NCBI RefSeq assembly: GCF_009026145.1
Contig: NZ_WBUE01000017.1
Location: forward strand, 1 to 64,000
DNA from: Hyphomicrobium sp.
GTDB taxonomy: Bacteria > Pseudomonadota > Alphaproteobacteria > Rhizobiales > Hyphomicrobiaceae
Direction of reading: 5' to 3'
Length of the DNA stretch: 64,000 bases
Positions 1-7,567 of the stretch are shown piece by piece (position 1 is the stretch's first letter; each line of letters begins with the position of its first letter). Made by a program: the position numbers and the translations under genes. The notes beneath the pieces were generated by a model, which was given only the letters and a program-made list of their open reading frames with translations, had not been told where the DNA came from and searched no databases.

Positions 1-117
1 CTATCGGCGGCGGGAGCCGCCGATAGCGAGGCGGCGCGCCCGGCGCCCGGCCAGCAGCAGCGCACCGCGCCGACCGGCTGCCCATATCGAGACGGCAAGC
101 TGGAGCTGATCGTTTAG
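1..117 (+). CDS. C-terminal fragment of an unidentified protein
   Basis: The frame beginning at base 1 is open for 38 codons and ends in TAG at 115-117. It has strongly GC-rich third positions like the real genes here. The visible tail is rich in Ala, Pro and Gln and ends CPYRDGKLELIV. It runs toward the carboxypeptidase gene and leaves a 71-bp convergent gap. The gene starts outside the window, so the family cannot be named. The CTATCGGCGGC...GCCGCCGATAG hairpin at 1-26 lies inside this frame. Confidence 0.4.
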   Translation, partial: LSAAGAADSEAARPAPGQQQRTAPTGCPYRDGKLELIV

Positions 118-188
118 AGACAGCCGCGCACGGGCTCGGTGCTAGCCGGATGGTCGCCTGGTAGCCGAGGACTCGGGTTGCGCTAGGC

Positions 189-1286
189 CTACTGCTGCTG
201 GAATGACGCAGCGGCCGGCGGCGGCGTGGTGCCCCGCAGCTGCACCGTCGCCGGCGTGCCGTCGCCGCCCTCGGGTGCAACCTCGACGGTGATAGGTGCA
301 GCCTTCGCCGCTTCCTCGGTGCCCGGCTTCTTTTTCTTGCTGGCCTTGGCGGTGCGCTTCTTGGCGCCTGCCTTGGCGGCACGCACCTTGCGCTCGTTGC
401 AGCCCCATGAGGTGACATCGTTGCGCACGCTCTTCACGGCGGCGGCAGTCGCCAAGGGCATGTTATCCAGGGTGGTCGAGCTGAACAGCTGCTTCCAACC
501 ATGCTGCTGAAAGCCGTACTCGAGCAGGCTGGCGGCGCGCACGTTGCGTTCGCCGCTGCTGTGATCGCCCAGCACGACGGCGATGATGCGGCGTCCATCG
601 CGGCTAGCGGTGGCGACGACGTTGAAGCCGGAGTCGCACGTGAAGCCGGTCTTCATCCCATCGGCACCTTCGAACGACCGCAACAGGCCGTTGTGCGTGA
701 CCATGCGGCTCTTACCGAGGCGCATTTCCGGCTTCGCCCAGAGATACTCGTACTCAGGGAAATCCTTCAGAACGGCGCGGGCGAGCTTGGCCAGATCGCG
801 CGCCGTCGTCACCTGATTGGGCGCCGGCAGGCCATTGGGATTGACGAAAACCGTGCGCTCCATGCCGAGCCGCTTGGCAGTGGCGTTCATCTGCGCGACG
901 AACGCCGCCTCGCTGCCGGCGACGGCTTCAGCCAGCATCACGGCCGCGTCGTTCGCCGATTTGATGATGAGCGCGTTCAAGGCGACGTTGACGGTGAGCT
1001 CGTTGCCGACCGCTACGCCGATCTTGCTCGGAGGCTGCGCATTGGCGGCGGCCGAGCAGGGAATTCTCGTATTGAGATCGAGTTTGCCGGCCTTGAGTGC
1101 CTCGAACACGAGGTAGGCCGTCATGATCTTGGTGAGCGATGCCGGATACCAGGGACTATCGGCATCCTCAGCGTAGAGAACCTTGTTGTTGGACAGCTCG
1201 ATAACGAGTGCCGGGCCGGCCGCGGCTTCGCGCGGGGCGAGAGCAGCGAGCAGCAGCAGGGTGACGAATGCGGTGCCGCGGCGCAT
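189..1286 (-). CDS. D-alanyl-D-alanine carboxypeptidase (DacF/PBP5-like)
   Basis: Serine D,D-carboxypeptidase of the peptidase S11 family, which trims the terminal D-Ala from peptidoglycan pentapeptides in the periplasm. All three penicillin-binding motifs are visible: SLTK (SxxK), SAN (SxN) and KTG in KTGFTCDSGFN. A signal peptide follows the chosen ATG at 1286 (MRRGTAFVTLLLLAALA); this ATG has GGGGGA 7 bases upstream, so a further 13 in-frame codons were left out. After the catalytic domain comes a Lys/Ala-rich stretch (KKRTAKASKKKKPG) and a Pro/Gln tail. The usual C-terminal amphipathic membrane anchor is not obvious, so the protein may be soluble or bind the wall by charge. Protein length is 365 aa. 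The family assignment is sure, but the exact paralog name is not. Confidence 0.93.
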   Translation of the reverse strand: MRRGTAFVTLLLLAALAPREAAAGPALVIELSNNKVLYAEDADSPWYPASLTKIMTAYLVFEALKAGKLDLNTRIPCSAAANAQPPSKIGVAVGNELTVNVALNALIIKSANDAAVMLAEAVAGSEAAFVAQMNATAKRLGMERTVFVNPNGLPAPNQVTTARDLAKLARAVLKDFPEYEYLWAKPEMRLGKSRMVTHNGLLRSFEGADGMKTGFTCDSGFNVVATASRDGRRIIAVVLGDHSSGERNVRAASLLEYGFQQHGWKQLFSSTTLDNMPLATAAAVKSVRNDVTSWGCNERKVRAAKAGAKKRTAKASKKKKPGTEEAAKAAPITVEVAPEGGDGTPATVQLRGTTPPPAAASFQQQ

Positions 1287-1442
1287 GCAATTCCCCCGAC
1301 AGTCTCTGACCTCGCCCGATACCACATTCGACGGCGCTGCTGCAACGCAGCGCAGGGGCCTTTCCCGCGCGGTGTGACCGATGGCGCACAGTGCATGGGC
1401 GGCCGCAATCGGCCGTCCATGCGAGTTTCGATGCGCACCGCC

Positions 1443-2078
1443 TCAGGTGGCGAGCGTGCGATAGGCGTGCGCGAAGGCGAGCATGGTGATCGGAACGCTG
1501 ACAAAGATGCCGACGAACAGTGCCAGGAGGCCGAGCAAGTTGACGAGCAGCAGCGCCAGGAAGAGCAGCAGCAGCTGCCACTTGTGGCCCTTGGTGATGC
1601 GCCAGCTCTCCTTCATTGCTTCGATCGGCCATAGCCCGCGTTCGATCACGAGATAGGGAACGAAGGCCAGTCCCAACGCGATAATGACGCCGGGGACGAT
1701 GAGGGCGAGGAAGCCCAACGCGATCGCGACGACGGTGAGAATGTGGGCGAAGAGGAAGCGCCAGAACGGCGCCGGATTCCACAGGTCGGCGATCTGCACT
1801 CCCTCGATGTTGTCGTGGGCGCGCAGCGAGAAAGTCGTAAGGCCCATGCCGACGAAGATCGAGACGACTACGCTAATGAGAGTAACGACGAGATCATACA
1901 CGGTCATCGGCTGCGGGATGATCTTGCCGTCGGGTCCGAATTCCGGCTGCGGGCCGAACATGCCGGGGATTGCGGCGATGACCATGGCCAAGAGAAACGC
2001 CCCGATGAGAATCCAGGGTCGCTTCTTGAAGGTCTCCCATCCAAAGCGCAGGCAGTCTTCAACTGACAACGTGTGCAT
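1443..2078 (-). CDS. Multi-pass membrane protein, DUF975-like
   Basis: Integral inner-membrane protein of 211 aa with about five hydrophobic segments. It opens with a short amphipathic stretch (LSVEDCLRFGWETFKKRPW) typical of the DUF975/glycerophosphodiester-phosphodiesterase membrane-domain superfamily. The ATG at 2078 was preferred to an in-frame GTG at 2084 because the GGGGGG run sits at proper Shine-Dalgarno distance only for the ATG. No catalytic motif is visible and the function is unknown. It stands between the carboxypeptidase and the porin, all on the same strand, with gaps over 100 bp, so co-transcription is uncertain. Confidence 0.8.
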   Translation of the reverse strand: MHTLSVEDCLRFGWETFKKRPWILIGAFLLAMVIAAIPGMFGPQPEFGPDGKIIPQPMTVYDLVVTLISVVVSIFVGMGLTTFSLRAHDNIEGVQIADLWNPAPFWRFLFAHILTVVAIALGFLALIVPGVIIALGLAFVPYLVIERGLWPIEAMKESWRITKGHKWQLLLLFLALLLVNLLGLLALFVGIFVSVPITMLAFAHAYRTLAT

Positions 2079-2252
2079 GTGCACCCCCCGTTGAAATCAG
2101 CTTCTCAATACGCTGGTGCTGAAACCAATTCTGGTGCGGTTCGCCGCAGCCAGTCCGAACGCTGCGCCGAGCCTACATGGAACCGCCGGGGCTGTGGAGG
2201 GCCCCGGCGGAGTTGTACGCTTGACGGATGAGCCCCGCTCGTGGCGCGTCGG

Positions 2253-3534
2253 CTAAAAGTTGATCAAGGCGCCGGTGCTGACGTAGCGGAAGTCATCGAT
2301 CCCGCCGGGAGCAAATCCAGTCACCTCGGCCGTGTGCTCACGGTACTTGACCCACAGCGACATCGAGGCGGCGTCGATCTCCTGCACGGCACCCACTCCC
2401 CAGCGGGTGAACTCACCCGAAGTAGCGCCGGCGGCGAGGGCTGTCGGACCGAGCTGATCGAGGTACTGGCCCGATTCGCCATAGAGAACAGTATGGCCAA
2501 GCGCCAGCCACTGCCGGCGGATGCCACCCTTCACGTACCACTGGTGCGAGTTGGGCTCGGTAAAGCCGCCGGTGGTCTTCTTGCCGTTGTTGTCTTCCTG
2601 ACCATAGGCGGCGTGAAGGAACAGGCCCGTCGCGAGGTGCTGGGCGTAGCCGCCGGCCTGGAAGAATTCCGAGTCCTTGCTGAAGGAGACGGGCGGCGGC
2701 TGCGTGTTCTGGTCGGTGTTGACCGAGTAGCCGACGCCGAACGCCAGCTTAAAGCCAGAGACTTCTCCCGTATAGCGGCCGGCGACCTCCCAATCGTCAT
2801 CCTCGCCGTAGCTCGCCGAGATGGAGAAGCCGGCGAAGATGGGGCTGTCGTAGCGCACCCCGTTCATGACGATGCCGTCGCAGTCGCCGCCCCACGGCCG
2901 CTGCTGCGAATAGCAGTAGCCGAGATCGCCCCATTTGACGTTGCCGGGAACGAGGGCACCGTTGCTGCGCAGGAAGAACTCCGCCATCGAACAGCACGTA
3001 GTTGGCGATAACCTGCGTGCCGGAGAGGTCGGTGAACATGGCAGCGCTCTTCGACGCCAGCGCGTTCTTGCCTACGGCCAGCTTGCCGAACTCTTTGCTC
3101 GCAATGTACCAGTGCGACATCTGCAAGTTGAGGCCTTGATCGCCGCTCGGCGTGTTTTGGTTCGCGCCCATCGGATTGTCGTGAAGGTCCTGGATACGCA
3201 TCAGGTATCCGGCCTTCCAGCCGGGCGCGATCGTCGCCTCTCCGGTGAACCGGAAGTTCGTCGCCTGCGTCGGGCCGATGTCCTGGATGTAGGCGTTGTG
3301 CTCGACGCCGTCGTCCCAGAACATGATCTGCTTGGTCACGTACCCGGTGACGGTGAGGGAGACCTTGCGGTTGCCCTTGCGCGCCGTCGTCGCCTCGAGC
3401 TCCGCGATGCGCTCCTCGAGATCGGCACAACAGGAGCCACCGAGGTCGGCAGCCGCCAGCGAATCCGGATCGAGCACGCACAAGGTCAAGGCGGCTGCGA
3501 ACGCAAGTCGAGACAACGCGAACTGCTTATTCAA
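2253..3534 (-). pseudogene. Outer-membrane porin (Hyphomicrobiales porin family), frameshifted
   Basis: Two overlapping frames together encode one porin of about 426 residues. The first gives a signal peptide, a short coiled region (DLEERIAELEATT) and the N-terminal beta strands (VTGYVTKQIMFWDDG). The second gives the rest down to an aromatic C-terminus (STGALINF), as expected for a beta-barrel. The frame changes near 2985 in the bases GATGGCGGAG: removing one G there (or adding two bases) restores VLFDAEFFLRSN-type reading. TTG at 3534 is the likely start: it has GGGGGAG at 6-7 bases and begins MNKQFALSRLAFAAALT, a good signal peptide. A GTG 7 codons upstream is less likely. Neither half alone could form the barrel. 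It could be a real mutation, a phase-varying tract or a single-base sequencing error. Confidence 0.8.
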
Positions 3535-3567
3535 GACGAAACTCCCCCATGCCACATACTACACGCG

Positions 3568-4527
3568 CTACCCGGGCGTAACACCCGGATACGAAGAGCA
3601 ATCTTCGACACCCGCCTGATCGAGGTCAGAGGACTGCAAAGCCGCGGCGCGCCGTGCAGCGGCGACGCCAATTAGGATGATGCATGGCCCCGCCGCTGGC
3701 GCTGCGGCAATGCGCTGCGCCAGCGTGGCGAGGCTGGCTGAAAGAACGAGCTCATCGCGGCGGGTGGCGTTAACTACTGCAGCGACCGGATGGTTGCCTG
3801 GCAGTCCGCGCGCCATGAGCTCGCGGCAGAGGTCACCGATGGTCGCCTTCGGCATATAGACGGCAGTCGTGGCTTTCGGGTCGGCGAGGCCTGCCCAGTC
3901 GAAATCATCGGGCAGCCGGCCGTTGACCGCGTGACCGGTAATGGCCTGGAAGCGGCGCGCGCCGCGGCGGCGGGTGAGCGGCACCCCGAGCCTCGCAGCG
4001 GCCCCCTGCGCAGCTGAAATGCCCGGGACGACGCCGAAGGCGATCCCGGCTTTGTCGAGGGCGACGATCTCCTCCTCGAGGCGGCCGAACATCAGCGGAT
4101 CGCCGGCTTTGAGTCTGACCACGCGGCGGCCGGTTGTGGCGAGCGCCACCATAAGATCGTTGATGTCGCCTTGCCGGCAACCGCGGCCGTAGCCCTTCTT
4201 GCCGACATCGATGCGCTCGATGTGTGCCGGGGCCAGTGCCAGCACCTCCGGCGATACGAGCTGGTCGTGGAGGATAACGTCGGCGGCTTCTATGGCGCGC
4301 AGCGCCTTGAGCGTGAGGAGCTGCGGGTCGCCGGGGCCTGCGCCGACGAGCATCACCTGTGGGCCACGCGGACCTCCGCCGTCGGCGTGATCGGTGTCAG
4401 GATTGCGCGCGCGAGCTTGCTCGCCCAAACGCGAAGCTCCGAGCGTATGGCTCACGCGGCGCAGCAGCGAGCGGGCGAGCTCCAAGAGTACGGCCCAGTC
4501 GCTCGATGGTGCGGATAGGGCGTGCAT
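3568..4527 (-). CDS. cobA: Uroporphyrinogen-III C-methyltransferase (SUMT)
   Basis: Transfers two methyl groups from S-adenosylmethionine to uroporphyrinogen III, giving precorrin-2, the entry to siroheme and cobalamin. The signature VGAGPGDPQLLTLKA is complete, followed by GDPLMFGR and VPGISAAQGAAA, the SAM-binding loops of the family. About 55 poorly conserved residues precede the domain, longer than a minimal CobA. It is the last gene of the nitrate assimilation operon, 12 bases after nasA, where it would supply the siroheme of NirB. No precorrin-2 dehydrogenase/ferrochelatase partner is in the window, so that step must be encoded elsewhere. Confidence 0.92.
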   Translation of the reverse strand: MHALSAPSSDWAVLLELARSLLRRVSHTLGASRLGEQARARNPDTDHADGGGPRGPQVMLVGAGPGDPQLLTLKALRAIEAADVILHDQLVSPEVLALAPAHIERIDVGKKGYGRGCRQGDINDLMVALATTGRRVVRLKAGDPLMFGRLEEEIVALDKAGIAFGVVPGISAAQGAAARLGVPLTRRRGARRFQAITGHAVNGRLPDDFDWAGLADPKATTAVYMPKATIGDLCRELMARGLPGNHPVAAVVNATRRDELVLSASLATLAQRIAAAPAAGPCIILIGVAAARRAAALQSSDLDQAGVEDCSSYPGVTPG

Positions 4528-4539
4528 CTGCGCGGCCTC

Positions 4540-7230
4540 TCAGATCGTGGTGACGGCTTCGCGCGCGGAGGCCGTTGCCGGTGCGCGTCGAGCGTCGAGG
4601 ATGTTGCGGATTTCGGCGCGGCAGGAGCCGCAGTTGGTGCCGGCCTGCAGCGCGTCGCCGATCGCCGCCACGGTCGTGCAGCCCCGCGCCGCAGCAGCCG
4701 CGATCTCGTTGGTGCCGACGCCAAAGCAGGCACAGACGGTAGCGCCGCGGTCCACGGTGCCGTTGGCCGGCCGGCCGGCCATGACGGCAACGCGCGCGTA
4801 GCGCCCAGGACAGGAAGCGCCGAGCTGCTCGACCGCCCAGTCGCGCGCTACCGCCACCGGTTCGGGCGCGAAGAACAGCGCCGCGGAAAGACGACCGCCT
4901 GCATAGGCGGCGAAGCGGCGATGGCCGGTGTGGGGGTCGTGGTAGGCGCTCAGCACCGGAGCATCGCCCGCGAGCAGCCCGGTGACGAACGCGGACCAAT
5001 CCTCGGGAGGCGCGGCGAGGGCGAGCTCGATACGCCAGCCGCTACTGCACCGGGCGATGGCCCAATACTCGGCATCGATGGTGGGCGGCTTGTGGCGCAG
5101 CACGCAAAACCCGTAGGTGGCGGCGACGAAGCGCTCGATGCGCGCCGGCACGCTCTTCAGCGCCGGTTGTCCGGAGATCGGATCGGTGATTGCGGTCGCC
5201 AGTGCGTCGACGCGCGCCCGCGAGGCAAATTGATCGTTCCAGTGCATGGGCACGAAAATGGTGCCGGGCTGCTGGCGCGGCGAGACGAGTGCGCGCACGA
5301 GGATGGCACCGAGGCCCGTCGAGACGCGCACGAGGTCGGCATCGGCGACGTGATGGCGCGCGGCGTCATGTGGGTGCAACTCCACGTACGGCTCGGCGCA
5401 GTGTTGCGACAGGCGCGGGCTCTTGCCGCTGCGCGTCATCGTGTGCCAGTGGTCGCGCACGCGCCCCGTATTGAGCGTCAGCGGAAATGCCGGGGCGATT
5501 TGTGCGACGGCGGGCGCCTGCACGTCGACGAAGCGTGCTCTGCCATCGGCGGTGAAGAAGCGGCCGTCGGCGAACATGCGGGCCGACGACGCGCTGCCGA
5601 GGGGATGCGGCCACTGGAACGGTTCGAGCGCATCGTATGCATCGCCGTCCGTCGCAGCCAGCGCGCCGATGTCGAAATCGCGCGCCCCGCCGTTCTCGAA
5701 GCCCGAGAGGGCGGCGTGCTCGGCGAAGATCTCCGCCGCCGAGCCATAGGTGAAGGCATCGGCGTGGCCCATGCGCTTGGCGACCTCGCACACAATCCAC
5801 CAATCGGGACGCGCTTCGCCGGGCAGCGGCAGGAAACTGCGCTGGCGCGAGATGCGCCGCTCCGAGTTGGTGACGGTGCCGCTCTTTTCTCCCCACGCCG
5901 CCGCTGGCAGCAGCACGTGCGCGAGGCGCGCCGTATCGGTGGCTGCCGTCACATCCGAGACGACGACAAACGGGCAGGTGCGGATGGCAGCTTCGACGTT
6001 CTCGGCCTCCGGCATGGAGACGGCGGGATTGGTGGCCATGATCCACAGCGCCTTGATGCGGCCATCGGCGACGGCGCGGAACATGTCGACGGCTTTGGGG
6101 CCCGGCTTTGATGCCATGGTCGGGGAGCGCCAGAAGCGCTGGACGCGGTCGCGATGCTCCGCGTCCTCAATGTTCATATGCGCGGCGAGCATGTTGGCGA
6201 GGCCACCGACCTCGCGGCCGCCCATTGCGTTGGGCTGCCCCGTCACCGAGAACGGGCCCATGCCGGGCTTACCGATGCGCCCGGTGGCGAGATGGCAATT
6301 GATGATGGCGCTTACCTTGTCGGTGCCCGATGTCGACTGGTTGACGCCCTGGCTGTAGACGGTGACGGTCTTCTCGGTGGCGGCGAACAACGCGAAGAAC
6401 CGCTCGAGCGTGGCGGCTGGTATGCCGGTGCGCCGTACGAGATCGTAGAGGTCGAGCATCTCGGCCGATTGCAGCGCTTCCTTGAAGCCGCTGGTGTGGG
6501 CGCCGATATAGCGGCGCTTGATCGAGCCGCAGCGGGCCAGATAGCGCAGCAGGCCGAGGAACAGGACGACGTCGCTGTCGGGCTTGATGGGAAGGTGCAG
6601 GTCGGCGATGTCGGCCGTCGCCGTGCGGCGCGGATCGATCAGCACCACCTTCATCCGCGGCCGCTTCTCCTTGGCTGCGGCCAGGCGCTGATAGAGGACT
6701 GGATGGCACCAGGCGAGGTTGGAGCCGGTGAGCACGACGAGATCGGCGAGCTCCAGATCCTCGTAGCAGCCCGGCACCGTGTCGGAGCCGAAGGCGCGCC
6801 TGTGGCCGGCGACGGAGGAGGCCATGCACAGGCGCGAGTTGGTGTCGATGTTGGCCGAGCCGATGAAGCCCTTCATCAATTTGTTGGCGACGTAGTAGTC
6901 CTCGGTCATCAGCTGGCCCGAGACGTAGAACGCAACCGAGTCCGGCCCATGGTCGCGGATCGTGTCGGCGAATCTGCCGGCGACGAGGTTGAGCGCGCTG
7001 TCCCAGCTCGCCCGCTCACCGTCCACCGTCGGAGTCAGCAGTCGGTCATCGAGCCCGATGGTCTCGGCCAGCGCCGAGCCTTTGGAGCACAAGCGTCCGA
7101 AGTTCGCCGGATGATTGGGATCGCCGCGCACCGCGACGTCGCCGTTGGCACTGATCTCGGCGATCACGCCGCAACCCACGCCGCAGTACGGGCAGGTGGT
7201 CTTGATGCGGCGCGGGGCGGCCATGTCCAT
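4540..7230 (-). CDS. nasA: Assimilatory nitrate reductase, catalytic subunit
   Basis: Cytoplasmic molybdenum enzyme reducing nitrate to nitrite. Residues 13-48 carry the [4Fe-4S] cysteines (CPYCGVGC and a later C in RLCSKG). The central part is the bis-MGD molybdopterin domain, with NSRLCMAS (Cys135) giving the probable Mo ligand. The C-terminal ~60 residues form a BFD-like [2Fe-2S] domain (VCACFGVG ... NCGSC). At 896 aa it matches NasA proteins of the Klebsiella type. The start lies 2 bases beyond the nirD stop, so the two are translationally close; ATG at 7224 is an alternative. No NADH diaphorase (NasC-like) or ferredoxin gene accompanies it, so the electron donor is unknown. Confidence 0.96.
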   Translation of the reverse strand: MDMAAPRRIKTTCPYCGVGCGVIAEISANGDVAVRGDPNHPANFGRLCSKGSALAETIGLDDRLLTPTVDGERASWDSALNLVAGRFADTIRDHGPDSVAFYVSGQLMTEDYYVANKLMKGFIGSANIDTNSRLCMASSVAGHRRAFGSDTVPGCYEDLELADLVVLTGSNLAWCHPVLYQRLAAAKEKRPRMKVVLIDPRRTATADIADLHLPIKPDSDVVLFLGLLRYLARCGSIKRRYIGAHTSGFKEALQSAEMLDLYDLVRRTGIPAATLERFFALFAATEKTVTVYSQGVNQSTSGTDKVSAIINCHLATGRIGKPGMGPFSVTGQPNAMGGREVGGLANMLAAHMNIEDAEHRDRVQRFWRSPTMASKPGPKAVDMFRAVADGRIKALWIMATNPAVSMPEAENVEAAIRTCPFVVVSDVTAATDTARLAHVLLPAAAWGEKSGTVTNSERRISRQRSFLPLPGEARPDWWIVCEVAKRMGHADAFTYGSAAEIFAEHAALSGFENGGARDFDIGALAATDGDAYDALEPFQWPHPLGSASSARMFADGRFFTADGRARFVDVQAPAVAQIAPAFPLTLNTGRVRDHWHTMTRSGKSPRLSQHCAEPYVELHPHDAARHHVADADLVRVSTGLGAILVRALVSPRQQPGTIFVPMHWNDQFASRARVDALATAITDPISGQPALKSVPARIERFVAATYGFCVLRHKPPTIDAEYWAIARCSSGWRIELALAAPPEDWSAFVTGLLAGDAPVLSAYHDPHTGHRRFAAYAGGRLSAALFFAPEPVAVARDWAVEQLGASCPGRYARVAVMAGRPANGTVDRGATVCACFGVGTNEIAAAAARGCTTVAAIGDALQAGTNCGSCRAEIRNILDARRAPATASAREAVTTI

Positions 7231-7232
7231 GT

Positions 7233-7562
7233 TCAGGCGGCCCTATGCGCCAGCGCGTCGAGCGCAATGAACAGCGTATCGCCCTCGACCTTGACGGGGA
7301 TGGTGCGCACGCAGCCCTCGTCGGCTCCCTGCGCCTTGCCGGTTTCCAGCGAGATGACCCAGTTGTGCAGCGGGCACGTCACCGCGGCGCCATGCACGAT
7401 CCCCTGGCTGAGTGGGCCGCCCCTATGCGGGCAGTGATCATCGATGGCGAACACGCGGTCATCGGCGGTGCGGAATACGGCGATCTTGCCGTCCGGGGTA
7501 TTGATGCAGCGGGCCCCGCGTTGCGGGATGTCGGAGAGTGTGCCGATGGCGATCCAGTTCAT
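7233..7562 (-). CDS. nirD: Nitrite reductase small subunit, Rieske type
   Basis: Small 109-aa subunit of NAD(P)H-dependent assimilatory nitrite reductase. It has the Rieske fold with both cluster-binding loops intact: CPHRGGPLSQG and CPLHNW, giving two Cys and two His ligands. Many NirD proteins lack these ligands; here they are present, so a [2Fe-2S] cluster is expected. It lies 5 bases after nirB and 2 bases before nasA in the same operon. Confidence 0.95.
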   Translation of the reverse strand: MNWIAIGTLSDIPQRGARCINTPDGKIAVFRTADDRVFAIDDHCPHRGGPLSQGIVHGAAVTCPLHNWVISLETGKAQGADEGCVRTIPVKVEGDTLFIALDALAHRAA

Positions 7563-7567
7563 CGCTT

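Noticed and set aside
1..26. Strong hairpin CTATCGGCGGC/GCCGCCGATAG at the window edge, looking like a terminator
   Set aside because: It lies inside an open frame that continues to a stop at 115-117 with GC-rich third positions, so it is more likely coding sequence.
4522..6111. 529-codon open frame on the plus strand opposite nasA
   Set aside because: Mirror frame of a GC-rich real gene; the translation has no family features and nasA motifs on the other strand are unambiguous.
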